Below, piece by piece: positions 8,514 to 18,273 of a stretch of 64,000 bases of DNA; positions within the stretch are counted from its first letter, which is position 1, and each line of letters opens with the position of its first letter. The notes below the pieces were generated by a model. It ran no database searches and was not told where the DNA came from. It saw only the letters and a list, made by a program, of their open reading frames with translations. Source of the stretch: CADCTM01 sp049671305 (GTDB lineage: Bacteria > Cyanobacteriota > Cyanobacteriia > Cyanobacteriales > Coleofasciculaceae); contig JBATUR010000032.1 in assembly GCA_049671305.1 (NCBI GenBank), positions 1 to 64,000 of the forward strand, given 5' to 3'. The translations under genes were made by a program, and so were the position numbers.

Positions 8514-11324
8514 TTAAGTTCTTTGAGAAGAATTTAATAAAAGTGCAATAGGGAAATTTTGTAAGATTTGACTAATTGCGATCGTGCCACTTTTTGAACT
8601 TGAATTTTTTTGCTTACTAAAGATATCTTGCCAAGTAGACTGTAATTGTTGAGGAAGCTGCAACTGTGTATCTCCCCAAACCTGCTCACCGCAGGGGTAA
8701 CTTTCTGGCTCAATTAAGTTAGTTAGCAAGCGGGGTGCAACGGTGATAGCAATTTGATTGTTAAAGCTTCTTGCAAAAGCAACAACATGATCTTTAAACT
8801 GACCAACAACTTCTAGAGGGAGGTAGTTGCCTTCTTTAAAAAGTTCGACGTTTTCCTGTCGTGCTTGCAGAAGTTTGTAAGTTACAAAGAATTTAATTCT
8901 ACCATCTTCTTTAGTAGATAAAAGCTCGTCAATCAACTTGAGATTATCAGCTTCTATTTGCTTTTTTAGGTTCTTTAAGAGTGTGATTCGTTGATCATAA
9001 TCGACTGGACGACGATTATCGGGATCTACCATGCTCAAATCCCATAATTCCGTCCCTTGATAGGTATCTGGGACACCAGGTGCCGTATATTTCAACAAAG
9101 TCTGGGATAGTGAATTAAATATCCCATAACTAGCTATGCGTTTTTGAAATGGTAAGAATTCTTTAAGGAATTGATTAGATTCAGAAGGTGCTAAAACTTT
9201 CTCAACAAAAGCCAAAAAACCTTCTTCGTAAGCCGTATCAGGACGTAACCAAGCTGTTTGTACTTTAGCTTCCCTTACTGACTTGAGCATATAGTCTTTA
9301 AGGCGTTCAATAAAGTTAGTTGTGTCAGTTTTATTAAACGGGTAAGTGCCTATCAAATTTTGATAAAAGAAATATTCATCATTAGCACTCGGAACTTCCT
9401 TCTTATTAATATGAATTTTATGAGAGTGGTTAATTTCACGCCAAGATTGTACTTGTTTTTCCCATTCTTCTGGAATTTCTGAAAGCACATTTATTCTGGT
9501 TCTGACATCTTCTCCGCGTTTTGTATCATGAGTTGCTGTGGCATTCATTTTATGATTCCAATCTACACTTTCTTGTTGATTAAATTCATGAAACTCAGCA
9601 ACTGTAATGCCAAACTTTTCTGGATTACCTCCTACTTCATTTAAAGATATTAAGCGGTTATAGACATAAAACAGTGTATCTTCAATGCCTTTTGCCATTA
9701 AAGGACCACTAAGCTGTTGCAGTCTCATTACAAAATGAAGTCTTAAGGCTCTTTGTTCTTCCGTCAATGACTCCTCCCATTGTAATAAAAGCAATTTTTC
9801 AATGAAATCAAGTTCATTTAAAAGTAGAGGAATTCGCCCTCTTGCCGTCTCGATAACTTCTTTAATATAGACACTATCGTTTTCACTCAAACCATCGCCA
9901 TTAACATAAGTACGGTAAACTGGAAAAAGTGTTAACACCTCAGACAAAGTTCTTTTAAGACCATTCATCGTAAGGTCAATACCTAGTCTCGATTGACTTG
10001 CGATTCTTTTAAGAATTTGAGCTAAGTTATCTACATCTCCTGCTAGATTTTTTTCAACAATTAGCTGTTTTTTTTCTATTGCTAAATGATTATACTGGCT
10101 TGTAACACGAGTAAATTTAGTGTAAATATCATCAAATTGTTTTTCGCTATCACAATTACATAAAATACCGTTAATATAGTTTAAGAAGTCATAACCACTT
10201 GTCCCTTGAATGGGCCAGATTTTTGGCAGATTTTCTGTAACCTCTAAAATTTTTTCAACAGTTATATAGATATCTCCTGTTTGATTTCTAAGTCGTTTGA
10301 GATATTCTGTCGGGTCATAAAGACCATCAATATGGTCTATTCTTAATCCAGTTATGATACCTTCTTCCACAAGTTGACTAATCAATGTGTGCGTTTTGTG
10401 GAATACTTTCATTTCTTGAACTTTTACAGAAATCAACTCATTTACAGTGAAAAACCTGCGATAATTAATTTCTTCTGCACCAACTTTCCAGAAAGATAGA
10501 CGATAAAACTGTTCTTTTAATAAACTATCCAAAAGATTAAAGCTTTCTGGATTACCTTTTTCTCCATTAAAGAAATCTACATTACTATCAACAAATTCTT
10601 TAACTTCAGAATTTTGTGTATAGAGTTCCCACAAAAGTCCTTTTACAAAAACGATTTGATCGTATCGTTCTCTGCCTTTTGCTTCTCCAGGAGCAGTTTT
10701 CGTTAAATAAAGAATACCTAGTAGTTTAATAAAATCTGGATGTCTTCTTCCTAAAGATCTTCCTAAATGCCCTAAATTTTGAGCAATAAACTTTGCATAA
10801 GATTCTATTCTAACAGGCAACTTTAAATTATAGTAATTAACACTTAATCCACTTTCCTCATAACTGAGTTTGATTTCACCATTCTCCAAACATTTAGCAT
10901 AAAAATCACCAAGCATTGGAGCAAGAACTCGACCTTTGATATCCTCGTAGGCTTGATCCCATTCAATATCAAAGTAGTCAAAAGCTTCCGAATCAGAACC
11001 ATTTTCTAAAACGTCCATTAACCAATGATTTTCACTATCATAAGCCATGTGGTTAGGAACAATGTCTTGAATCCATCCCATTTGATGATTCTGAGTTTCC
11101 TTAACTAGTGCTTCAAAATTTTCTAACGTGCCTAATTCTGGATTTAGTTGAGTAGGATCAACAACATCATAGCCGTGAGTACTACCGGCTCTTGCTTTAA
11201 AAATTGGGGATGCATAAAGATCAGAAATCCCTAATTCTGATAGATAACTAATGATCTTTTTTGCTGATTCAAACTTAAAGCCAGAATTCAATTGAATTCG
11301 ATAAGTAGCTGTTGGTACGCGCAT
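8514..11324 (-). CDS. treY: Maltooligosyltrehalose synthase
   Basis: TreY turns the reducing-end maltose of a maltooligosaccharide into a trehalose unit, after which TreZ releases trehalose. The 936-residue protein starts MRVPTATYRIQLNSGFKFE, typical of TreY. The active-site segments are GLRIDHIDGLYDP (nucleophile Asp), YITVEKILE (acid/base Glu) and ATATHDTKRGEDVR (third Asp), the last being diagnostic of the family. The end GTELWDLSMVDPDNRRPVD is also conserved. It follows treZ by 79 bp on the same strand, so the two probably form an operon. Confidence 0.96.
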   Translation of the reverse strand: MRVPTATYRIQLNSGFKFESAKKIISYLSELGISDLYASPIFKARAGSTHGYDVVDPTQLNPELGTLENFEALVKETQNHQMGWIQDIVPNHMAYDSENHWLMDVLENGSDSEAFDYFDIEWDQAYEDIKGRVLAPMLGDFYAKCLENGEIKLSYEESGLSVNYYNLKLPVRIESYAKFIAQNLGHLGRSLGRRHPDFIKLLGILYLTKTAPGEAKGRERYDQIVFVKGLLWELYTQNSEVKEFVDSNVDFFNGEKGNPESFNLLDSLLKEQFYRLSFWKVGAEEINYRRFFTVNELISVKVQEMKVFHKTHTLISQLVEEGIITGLRIDHIDGLYDPTEYLKRLRNQTGDIYITVEKILEVTENLPKIWPIQGTSGYDFLNYINGILCNCDSEKQFDDIYTKFTRVTSQYNHLAIEKKQLIVEKNLAGDVDNLAQILKRIASQSRLGIDLTMNGLKRTLSEVLTLFPVYRTYVNGDGLSENDSVYIKEVIETARGRIPLLLNELDFIEKLLLLQWEESLTEEQRALRLHFVMRLQQLSGPLMAKGIEDTLFYVYNRLISLNEVGGNPEKFGITVAEFHEFNQQESVDWNHKMNATATHDTKRGEDVRTRINVLSEIPEEWEKQVQSWREINHSHKIHINKKEVPSANDEYFFYQNLIGTYPFNKTDTTNFIERLKDYMLKSVREAKVQTAWLRPDTAYEEGFLAFVEKVLAPSESNQFLKEFLPFQKRIASYGIFNSLSQTLLKYTAPGVPDTYQGTELWDLSMVDPDNRRPVDYDQRITLLKNLKKQIEADNLKLIDELLSTKEDGRIKFFVTYKLLQARQENVELFKEGNYLPLEVVGQFKDHVVAFARSFNNQIAITVAPRLLTNLIEPESYPCGEQVWGDTQLQLPQQLQSTWQDIFSKQKNSSSKSGTIAISQILQNFPIALLLNSSQRT

Positions 11325-11367
11325 AAATTGTAATAACCTTATTAGCTGAATTTTTAAATTCTCTAAA

Positions 11368-11414
11368 CATTAAGTTGAAATACTTTACCATAAATAAGGC
11401 ATTTCAACTTAATG
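11368..11414. repeat. Inverted repeat in the treZ-treY junction
   Basis: Arms CATTAAGTTGAAAT and ATTTCAACTTAATG are perfect over 14 bp with a 19-base spacer. The right arm overlaps the treZ stop codon. Its position suggests an intercistronic mRNA hairpin that could alter treZ:treY stoichiometry. No T-run is clear enough to call a terminator. Confidence 0.5.
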
Positions 11415-13239
11415 AAATTGTTTTTGATTCATAAAGAGCAAAACTCTGTTTGACCAGTGTTATTGTTTGTTGAGTTGTTAGTTCTTCAGATATTGTAGAG
11501 CCTAAACCCATCCATTGCTCATCTGCCGAATCAAGAATTTTTTGCCAACTGCCATCAAAAGGTACTTTAAAAGTAACATTTTTTTCATTAAAATTGAACA
11601 GGCAAAGTATTTGTTCATCATTAATACCTCGACGAAGTACTAAAATTTTATCCTCTTCAATGACGAACGTTTCTAAATTTATTTTGTCTAGCTTTTTTAA
11701 TGCTGGAACTGATTTGCGTAATAAAATTAAACTTCGATAAAATTCTCTCAATACTTTATGTTTGCCTTCATGCTGTTTTTTCCAACTGAGGACACATTTT
11801 TGAAAAGTATCATTACTAAACGGATCAACAAATTCTCCTTCTAGATGAAAGGCTGAAAAATCTTTTTTTCTTCCCTCTTTTACAGCGGTGATTAAACTAG
11901 GATCTGTATGACTGACAAAATAAAGAAAAGGTGCATCCTCAGCATACTCTTCTCCCATAAAAAGTAGAGGAACATTTGGAGATAAAAGCAGTACACCTGC
12001 CGCTAATTTTAAAGCTTCAAAAGAAACTAAATGTGTTAAACGTTCACCAAGCATTCGATTACCAATTTGGTCATGATTTTGGACAAAAACCACAAATTGA
12101 TTGCCAGGGAACTGACTTGAATTATTGCCATGAAACCTTTTTCTAAAAGGAGAGTATTGTCCAGAATAAACAAAACCTTCTTTATAAGCTTTCGCTAGCA
12201 GTTCAACTGTGCCATAGTCTTGATAATAACCTACCTTTTCACCTGTCAAAACAGTATGTAAACAGTGGTGAAAAGCATCATTCCATTGAGCATCTATTCC
12301 ATAACCTCCAGACTCAATGCTACGGATTATTTTAGTATCACTCAAATCATTTTCTGCTGTTAAATAAAGCTGGCGTCCTTGTTTTTTAGAAACATCAGAA
12401 ACCTTTTCTGACAGTTCTTGTAGAAAGTGTTTAACCCCAATATCAAAAATATTATCGCTTGCATCTAAACGTAAAGCATCAATGTGAAACTTTTCAAGCC
12501 AGTAGAGAGCATTTTCTAAAAAATAGTTGCGTACACCATAACTGTATTCTTTATCAAAATTAATAGCACTTCCCCACGCAGTTTTATATGTATCTGTGAA
12601 GTATGGTCCATAAAGTCCTATGTAATTTCCTTCTGGGCCAAAGTGATTATAAATCACGTCGAGAATTATTGAAAAGCCTTGTTGGTGAGCTGCATTAACT
12701 AAGTTTTTTAGTCCCTGTACTCCACCATAAGAATGTTGTGCTGCATAAGGAAAAACACCATCATATCCCCAATTTCTACTACCAGGAAACTGTCCTATTG
12801 GCATCAATTCAATTGCATTTATTCCCAACTCAGACAACTCTTTTAAACGAGGAATAATTGCTTCAAATGTTCCTTCAGGAGTAAAAGTACCAACATGAAG
12901 TTCATAAATAATCATTTCTTCTAAAGGAACACCAGACCACTCATGATCCGTCCAATTCATCTGACTATGATCAATTACTTCAGATGGTCCGTGTACGTCT
13001 TTTGGTTGAGAGTGTGAAGCGGGATCGGGTCTATCTTGTTCTCCACCTAGCTTATAATAGTAGAGTGTTCCTGGATTGATATCTTCAGCTATTACCTTAA
13101 AATACCCCCATTCATCTTTTTCTAAAGGAATAACTTGATTTTTATTAGAGATAATTTGTACAGAAACTTGCTCTTGAAGGGGTGCCCATACAACAAATTC
13201 ACAACGTCCTTTACCTAAATAATTAGAGCCAATTTTCAT
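11404..13239 (-). CDS. treZ: Maltooligosyltrehalose trehalohydrolase
   Basis: TreZ hydrolyses the bond next to the terminal trehalose of maltooligosyltrehalose. The 611-residue protein has an N-terminal beta-sandwich of CBM48 type (about 1-95) and then the LHVGTFTPEGTF signature. The GH13 barrel carries DALRLDASDN (nucleophile), YLTAENDLSD (acid/base) and FVQNHDQIGNR (third Asp). The start is supported by AAGGA upstream of the ATG. It is the first gene of the likely treZ-treY operon, and its promoter should lie in the spacer from 13240. Confidence 0.96.
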   Translation of the reverse strand: MKIGSNYLGKGRCEFVVWAPLQEQVSVQIISNKNQVIPLEKDEWGYFKVIAEDINPGTLYYYKLGGEQDRPDPASHSQPKDVHGPSEVIDHSQMNWTDHEWSGVPLEEMIIYELHVGTFTPEGTFEAIIPRLKELSELGINAIELMPIGQFPGSRNWGYDGVFPYAAQHSYGGVQGLKNLVNAAHQQGFSIILDVIYNHFGPEGNYIGLYGPYFTDTYKTAWGSAINFDKEYSYGVRNYFLENALYWLEKFHIDALRLDASDNIFDIGVKHFLQELSEKVSDVSKKQGRQLYLTAENDLSDTKIIRSIESGGYGIDAQWNDAFHHCLHTVLTGEKVGYYQDYGTVELLAKAYKEGFVYSGQYSPFRKRFHGNNSSQFPGNQFVVFVQNHDQIGNRMLGERLTHLVSFEALKLAAGVLLLSPNVPLLFMGEEYAEDAPFLYFVSHTDPSLITAVKEGRKKDFSAFHLEGEFVDPFSNDTFQKCVLSWKKQHEGKHKVLREFYRSLILLRKSVPALKKLDKINLETFVIEEDKILVLRRGINDEQILCLFNFNEKNVTFKVPFDGSWQKILDSADEQWMGLGSTISEELTTQQTITLVKQSFALYESKTISLS

Positions 13240-13930
13240 TTACAATTTCCTTTTTGCAAAAATATTTCAATTTTTATTTTAACCGAAAAATTTAACTTAA
13301 TTGTTCCTTATTTATATCTAAGGCTAGAAAAAAGTGTATAAGTAGAAGCATGACATAATGTGTTGAAGGATACAGGCAGTCTCTCACGCTTACTAGCAAA
13401 ATTAGCCTGACCAATACATATATTAATACCGTGCGTAATTAGATATAAAAATACAGTATATTTTCGCAGGACAAGCAGCCTTTCAAAGATTACGATAAAT
13501 AGTTAAGAGTATCTCTACCTCAGAGCAATATCCTAAAGTCAGGTTTCATCTTCTCGTGCTTGAAATGAGAAAACATCTTTCTGTTGGAAGATATTTAATG
13601 ATTATTGTTCAAACCAAAAGAACACGTAATCTTTACTTTTAGGCATAGACAAGATAGCTAAATAAGTGCTAGGACGTTAGTTAGAAAAACCTGCTCAACC
13701 GGATCTAGGAAACCTACAAACAAACAAAATAATGCACTGCCATTTTCCGGATTAGGTTTCTTTCGTCAGTATACAGGGATAAGTGCTTGAAAAGTATTCG
13801 GTGTTGTTTGTTTAGTAGTCGGTGGCAACTGGGTTTCTCGACTAGAACTCCCCAGAAAGACTATAGGATTAGCAAACAAGCGTGCTCAGTTTTTCTTAAT
13901 TTGCAATTCCGAAAGTTATAGCCTACAAGA

Positions 13931-13950
13931 ACCATTAAATATTTAATGGT
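13931..13950. promoter_or_regulatory. Perfect 20-bp palindrome, possible operator
   Basis: ACCATTAAATATTTAATGGT is its own reverse complement across all 20 bases, with no loop. It lies 116 bp before the glycosyltransferase start. A dyad like this fits a dimeric repressor or activator site. The regulator is not identifiable. Confidence 0.4.
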
Positions 13951-13981
13951 TGAGATTTTCTCATCCTAGGATGTATCGCTG

Positions 13982-14022
13982 TATTGACTTGAAACAAGTC
14001 AATATCCGCTGACTTAAGCGGA
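13982..14022 (+). promoter_or_regulatory. Two tandem hairpins in glycosyltransferase leader
   Basis: Hairpin 1: TATTGACTTG / CAAGTCAATA, 10 bp perfect with loop AAA (13982-14004). Hairpin 2: TCCGCT / AGCGGA with a 6-base loop (14005-14022), followed by CAATTTTG. They abut each other and end 44 bp before the ATG. They could be an attenuator, the terminator of an upstream transcript, or binding sites. Confidence 0.4.
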
Positions 14023-14066
14023 CAATTTTGTGAACTTTTAAACAAGACTGAATACTAGGATTATCA

Positions 14067-15368
14067 ATGTTAGTTGAATTTCAAACTGAATCTCAATCTC
14101 CAGCTTTTTACCAGCAAGAGTTAGAGCAATTGTTACCAATCACCCAACGCTATTTATTAGTAATAGGTATTGAATGTTATCGCGATCAAAAAGGTGTAAG
14201 GTATGTCGATCAATTATGGTACAAAGACATTATCCAACACCTTAATTATCTCAAAAACTTGACAATTGCCTGCCCTTGCCGATACCAAGAACCGCCAAAA
14301 AATGCGATCGCATTAGATCATGACCCCAAACTTGCTAACGTTCAATTTATTGATCTTCCTGCATCTAGTAGCTTGATCCAAGGCATTAAACAATTACCCG
14401 CCACTATCTTCAAACTCTGGCAAGCAATTGGGCAAGCAAGTATTGTACATACGCAAGTAGCAGGCTGGCCCATACCCCTAGGGTGGCTTGTAACTCCCAT
14501 AGTTTTGCTTCGCAAAAAACTCTACATCATAGTAGTAGAATCTGCACCTTGGCGTGTACAACCGGGAACTAATAACAAACTACCAGCCAAAATTCGTGCT
14601 TACGTTTCTGAAAGATTGAATCGTTGGTGTGTAAATAAAACTGACTTAGCAATCTTTACCCAAGAAGAATACAAACAGAGTTTATTAACCAAAAATCAAA
14701 ACCAAGGACACATCATTCATGCCTCTTGGATTGATGAAGAAAATGTTATCTCTGAAGCACACGCCAAAGCAACTTGGCAGCAGAAAAATTCAGCCTCTAC
14801 TGAAGAACTAAAGATCTTATTCCCAGGACGATTAGTTGCTAATAAAGGCGTTTTAGTTCTATTAGAAGCTATGAAAATATTGGATAAAAGAAATATTCCA
14901 ATTAAGCTGGATATTTTGGGCGAAGGTGAATTATTTGCCGAATGCCAAAAAGTTAGCCAAAGCTTACAAAATACCCAAATACGGATGTTGGGAACACTTC
15001 CTTACAACTCAGAATTTTTCAACTTGCTGCAAAACTATCATGCCCTTATCGTTCCCACAATTTCTGGCGAACAACCAAGAATTGCCTACGATGCTTATTC
15101 TCAGGCAGTGCCAATACTTGGCAGTGATACTGCAGGAATGCGTGATTGTGTTCAACAGAATAAAACTGGTATTCTTGTTAAATCTAACGACCCTATTGCC
15201 TTAGCTGAACTACTAATTAAGTCTTGGCAAAACTTAGATAAACTCGAATCTATGGGTATGTCGTCTCTAGCAGTAGCGAGGGGAATGGTACATCGAACTA
15301 TGCACAAAAAACGATGGTTGCTTTTGTCAGAAATGCTCAGTAGTCCATCTGCCTTGAAACGATTGTAA
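14067..15368 (+). CDS. Glycosyltransferase family 4-like protein
   Basis: The 433-residue protein ends in a GT-B C-terminal domain with LFPGRLVANKGVLVLLEAM, LDILGEGELFAECQKV and the donor-binding region SGEQPRIAYDAYSQAVPILGS. The usual ExFGxxxxEA motif is altered here to GEQPRIAYDAYS. The N-terminal domain is less typical. No membrane helix stands out. I infer transfer of a sugar to a polysaccharide or lipid. There is no polysaccharide cluster beside it, and ilvC follows after 118 bp, so function and substrate remain open. Hairpins precede it. Confidence 0.75.
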   Translation: MLVEFQTESQSPAFYQQELEQLLPITQRYLLVIGIECYRDQKGVRYVDQLWYKDIIQHLNYLKNLTIACPCRYQEPPKNAIALDHDPKLANVQFIDLPASSSLIQGIKQLPATIFKLWQAIGQASIVHTQVAGWPIPLGWLVTPIVLLRKKLYIIVVESAPWRVQPGTNNKLPAKIRAYVSERLNRWCVNKTDLAIFTQEEYKQSLLTKNQNQGHIIHASWIDEENVISEAHAKATWQQKNSASTEELKILFPGRLVANKGVLVLLEAMKILDKRNIPIKLDILGEGELFAECQKVSQSLQNTQIRMLGTLPYNSEFFNLLQNYHALIVPTISGEQPRIAYDAYSQAVPILGSDTAGMRDCVQQNKTGILVKSNDPIALAELLIKSWQNLDKLESMGMSSLAVARGMVHRTMHKKRWLLLSEMLSSPSALKRL

Positions 15369-15486
15369 GATGGCAATTTTATAATTTAGGTGCATCTACT
15401 CCATCAATCTCCATTAGTGAGACAGATTTTGCGGTAAAATCAGGAGCTTGCAGTCCCTCATTACGCTTGCTCAAGGAGATGCTTCT

Positions 15487-16482
15487 ATGGCCCGGATGTA
15501 TTACGACACAGATGCCAACTTAGACTTACTGTCCGACAAAACGATCGCAATTATCGGTTATGGTTCTCAAGGTCATGCCCATGCCCTTAATCTAAAAGAT
15601 AGTGGCATGAACGTTATTGTAGGGCTTTATCCGGGCAGTAAATCAGCCGCAAAAGCAACGGAAGCTGGTTTAAAAGTTCACTCAGTTGCTGATGCTGCCA
15701 AAGCTGCAGATTTCATCATGATTCTATTACCTGATGAAGTCCAAAAAACCATTTACAAAGACGAAATTGAACCCAATTTAAGCGAAGGCAAAGTAATCGC
15801 TTTTGCCCACGGTTTCAACATTCATTTTGGGCAAGTTGTGCCGCCTTCTAACGTCGATGTGGTGATGGTTGCACCCAAGGGACCAGGACATTTGGTACGC
15901 CGTACCTACGAACAGGGAGAAGGTGTTCCGGCGTTGTTTGCTGTGTATCAGGATGCCACAGGACAAGCACGCGATCGCGCAATGGCTTATGCTAAAGGTA
16001 TCGGTGGCACTCGTGCAGGTGTTTTAGAAACCAGCTTCCGCGAAGAAACTGAAACCGATTTATTCGGCGAACAAGTTGTTTTATGTGGTGGTTTAAGTGC
16101 TTTAATTAAAGCTGGTTTTGAAACCTTAGTTGCCGCCGGATATCAACCCGAACTTGCTTATTTTGAATGCCTTCATGAAGTCAAATTAATTGTTGATTTA
16201 GTTGTTGAAGGTGGGCTGGCAACCATGCGCGACAGCATTTCTAATACTGCTGAATATGGCGATTATACCCGTGGTCCACGAATTGTTACTGACCAAACCC
16301 GCGCCGAAATGCGGAAGATTTTGCAAGAAATTCAATCAGGACAATTTGCCCGTGAATTTGTTTTAGAAAATCAAGCAGGAAAACCGGGATTTACTTCTAT
16401 GCGGCGTCAGGAAGCTGAACATCCTATTGAGGAAGTTGGCAAAGATTTACGCGCTATGTTTAGTTGGTTGAAGAAGAAATAA
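15487..16482 (+). CDS. ilvC: Ketol-acid reductoisomerase
   Basis: IlvC isomerises and reduces acetolactate and acetohydroxybutyrate with NADPH in isoleucine/valine synthesis. The start is placed at 15487 (MARMYYDTDANLDLL), giving the usual 331 residues; AAGGAG lies 7 bases upstream, although the frame is open from 15448. The Rossmann motif is GYGSQG at residues 24-29, and the metal-binding C-terminal domain contains SFREETETDLFGEQ and YFECLHEVKLIVDL. This is the short class I enzyme. A hairpin follows the stop. Confidence 0.97.
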   Translation: MARMYYDTDANLDLLSDKTIAIIGYGSQGHAHALNLKDSGMNVIVGLYPGSKSAAKATEAGLKVHSVADAAKAADFIMILLPDEVQKTIYKDEIEPNLSEGKVIAFAHGFNIHFGQVVPPSNVDVVMVAPKGPGHLVRRTYEQGEGVPALFAVYQDATGQARDRAMAYAKGIGGTRAGVLETSFREETETDLFGEQVVLCGGLSALIKAGFETLVAAGYQPELAYFECLHEVKLIVDLVVEGGLATMRDSISNTAEYGDYTRGPRIVTDQTRAEMRKILQEIQSGQFAREFVLENQAGKPGFTSMRRQEAEHPIEEVGKDLRAMFSWLKKK

Positions 16483-16489
16483 ATAAGTC

Positions 16490-16511
16490 GGGGCGTACAT
16501 TTGTGCGCCCC
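16490..16511. terminator. Terminator hairpin after ilvC
   Basis: Stem GGGGCG / CGCCCC with a 10-base centre that can pair further (ACA/TGT). It lies 7 bp after the ilvC stop and just before the stop of the convergent small gene. Confidence 0.6.
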
Positions 16512-16521
16512 AATATTGTGA

Positions 16522-16860
16522 CTATTTCTTAGGTGCAGTAGCATCCATAATGCGACGACTTGCACGACGAATAATACTTTTAATTTCCTTTTGTTGATCT
16601 TCGGAAATATTGTCAACGTCATCTAATCCGGCAATGATTCCTGCACCCCGGCGTCTTGCCCGTTTATACTGAATTTGTTGTTCAGGTTTGAGAAGATCTA
16701 AAATATCATTCATTGCCTCTGATTCAATTCGAGCAACTGGTGATTGTTGCTGTTGTGGCGGTGGTGCAGACTGAGGTTGGGGGAATTGTGCCAAGGCGAC
16801 TAAAGGACTTGTGGTGATGGCAATTCCGGTAATTAGTGGGAGCAAGTTTTTTTTCAGCAT
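16522..16860 (-). CDS. Small exported protein, unknown function
   Basis: I do not recognise a family. From the ATG at 16860 it has 112 residues, starting MLKKNLLPLITGIAITTSPLVALAQ, a clear signal peptide; the longer frame from 16914 would put 18 residues ahead of it. A short Pro/Gln linker follows, then a basic helical domain rich in Arg and Lys (KRARRRGAGIIAGL, SIIRRASRRIMDA). I infer a periplasmic protein. Convergent with ilvC. Confidence 0.65.
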   Translation of the reverse strand: MLKKNLLPLITGIAITTSPLVALAQFPQPQSAPPPQQQQSPVARIESEAMNDILDLLKPEQQIQYKRARRRGAGIIAGLDDVDNISEDQQKEIKSIIRRASRRIMDATAPKK

Positions 16861-17169
16861 GGTTCTAATTTTAAATAATCGAGTTGAGATTTTCCAGTAG
16901 AACGATACTAACAATTGAGTAGGGTTGAACGGGTAAAGGTTTAGTTAGAGCTTGTATGCTGAGGTGATTTGGGTACAAATTGCTTGAGTTGGAGCGATCG
17001 CTTTTACAGAGCTTTCCATACGTCCAGAATGTGCGATCAAACTTGGTGAGTTGTTCTAGCTAGGCTCTGATAGGATTTACTGACAAACCGCTAAAATTAT
17101 AGATGCTATAAGCAAGGTTGAAGCCTTTCCCACTCTGATACACTTACTCCATCTAAGCTGGAGAGCAAG
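16861..17169. other. 309-bp spacer, divergent promoters expected
   Basis: This is the region between the small exported gene and the DUF262 gene, which are transcribed away from each other. It has one HIP1 site at 16994-17001 and an AT-rich stretch near 17090-17112. The segment GGAGAGCAAG just before 17170 is the DUF262 ribosome binding site. No gene seen. Confidence 0.5.
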
Positions 17170-18273
17170 ATGCCAAAAGCGCCAAAAACACCAATAGAAC
17201 CAGAAATCACAGATGAGCAAAGAGAAGCAGCAGAAGCAGAAATTCGGGAAAAACAAAAAGTAGTTGACTACGATACAAAAGAGTATCCAGTGGAAGTGCT
17301 TGTTCAGAAATATAGAGATGGGCTAAAGGAGGACATTAATGAGTTATACATACCAGACTATCAAAGGGAAATGATTTGGGAAGAATCTCGACAGTCAAAG
17401 TTTATTGAATCTATTTTGCTAGGACTACCCATACCCTATATTTTTGTTGCTGATTTGAGACCAGAAGATGATGATGTTGATGATTTAGCTCGGTTAGAAA
17501 TTGTTGATGGTACTCAACGTATCCGTACTTTAGATAGATTTATCAATAATGATTTAAAGCTGTGTGAACTAGAAAAGCTGAAGAAGCTTAACGACTTCAA
17601 ATTCAAAGATTTGCCTCTTGCGAGAAAGAGACGCTTCAACAGAGCTACTATTCGCATGATTGTGCTTACTGACAAAGCCAATGAAGAAACACGAAGGGAT
17701 GTATTTGAACGTATCAATTCAGGTAGTATCGTACTGAACGACATGGAGAAGCGTAGAGGCACATCTCCTGGTCCATTTGTTGATCTTATTGAAGAACTTG
17801 CTAAAGATCCTAAATTTCGTAAGCTATGCCCATTGTCAGAAGTACTTGTTAGTAAACGGGAACCAGAAGAATTTGTATTACGCTTTTTTGCTTACTTAAA
17901 TAACTATCAAAATTTTGATAGAAGAGTTAATATTTTTCTCAATGAATATCTGGAAAAAAATAATCATCCTGGAATTATCCTAGATGAGATGCGAAAGGAA
18001 TTTCACGGAATGTTAGACTTTGTTGAAAAATACTTCCCAAATGGTTTTAGTAAAAAACAAGGTCATGTCAAAACACCAAGAATTAGATTCGAGGCAATTT
18101 CTGTAGGTGTTGCACTTGCTTTGAGGAAGAAGAAAGCTCTTGTACCCAAGTCAATAAAGTGGCTGGACTCACCAGAATTCAAAGAATATACTACCTCCGA
18201 TGCAAGTAACTCTAGACCTAAAGTAATTAAGCGTATTGAATATGTGCGTGATCAACTTCTCGGTAAATCATGA
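17170..18273 (+). CDS. DUF262 (ParB-like) protein of a putative defence module
   Basis: A 367-residue protein with the DUF262 signature: IPDYQREMIW (residues 61-70), then ILLGLPIPYIFVAD and IVDGTQRIRTLDRF (DGTQR at 113-117, where DGQQR is usual). DUF262 is a ParB/Srx-type domain that in GmrSD-type systems uses NTP and cooperates with a nuclease. This protein is short and I see no C-terminal HNH/DUF1524 motif, so cleavage may be left to its neighbour. It overlaps the HEPN gene by 4 bp (ATGA), which implies coupled translation. The start has GGAG upstream. Confidence 0.82.
   Translation: MPKAPKTPIEPEITDEQREAAEAEIREKQKVVDYDTKEYPVEVLVQKYRDGLKEDINELYIPDYQREMIWEESRQSKFIESILLGLPIPYIFVADLRPEDDDVDDLARLEIVDGTQRIRTLDRFINNDLKLCELEKLKKLNDFKFKDLPLARKRRFNRATIRMIVLTDKANEETRRDVFERINSGSIVLNDMEKRRGTSPGPFVDLIEELAKDPKFRKLCPLSEVLVSKREPEEFVLRFFAYLNNYQNFDRRVNIFLNEYLEKNNHPGIILDEMRKEFHGMLDFVEKYFPNGFSKKQGHVKTPRIRFEAISVGVALALRKKKALVPKSIKWLDSPEFKEYTTSDASNSRPKVIKRIEYVRDQLLGKS

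Larger units (their letters stand above)
13240..14066. other. 827-bp spacer between divergent treZ and glycosyltransferase
   Basis: I find no convincing gene, tRNA or HIP1-rich coding stretch here. The treZ side is AT-rich with TATA-like runs (about 13430-13460). The side next to the glycosyltransferase has a perfect palindrome and two adjacent hairpins (listed separately). A small RNA or an upstream regulatory region is possible, but neither can be shown from the sequence alone. Confidence 0.5.
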
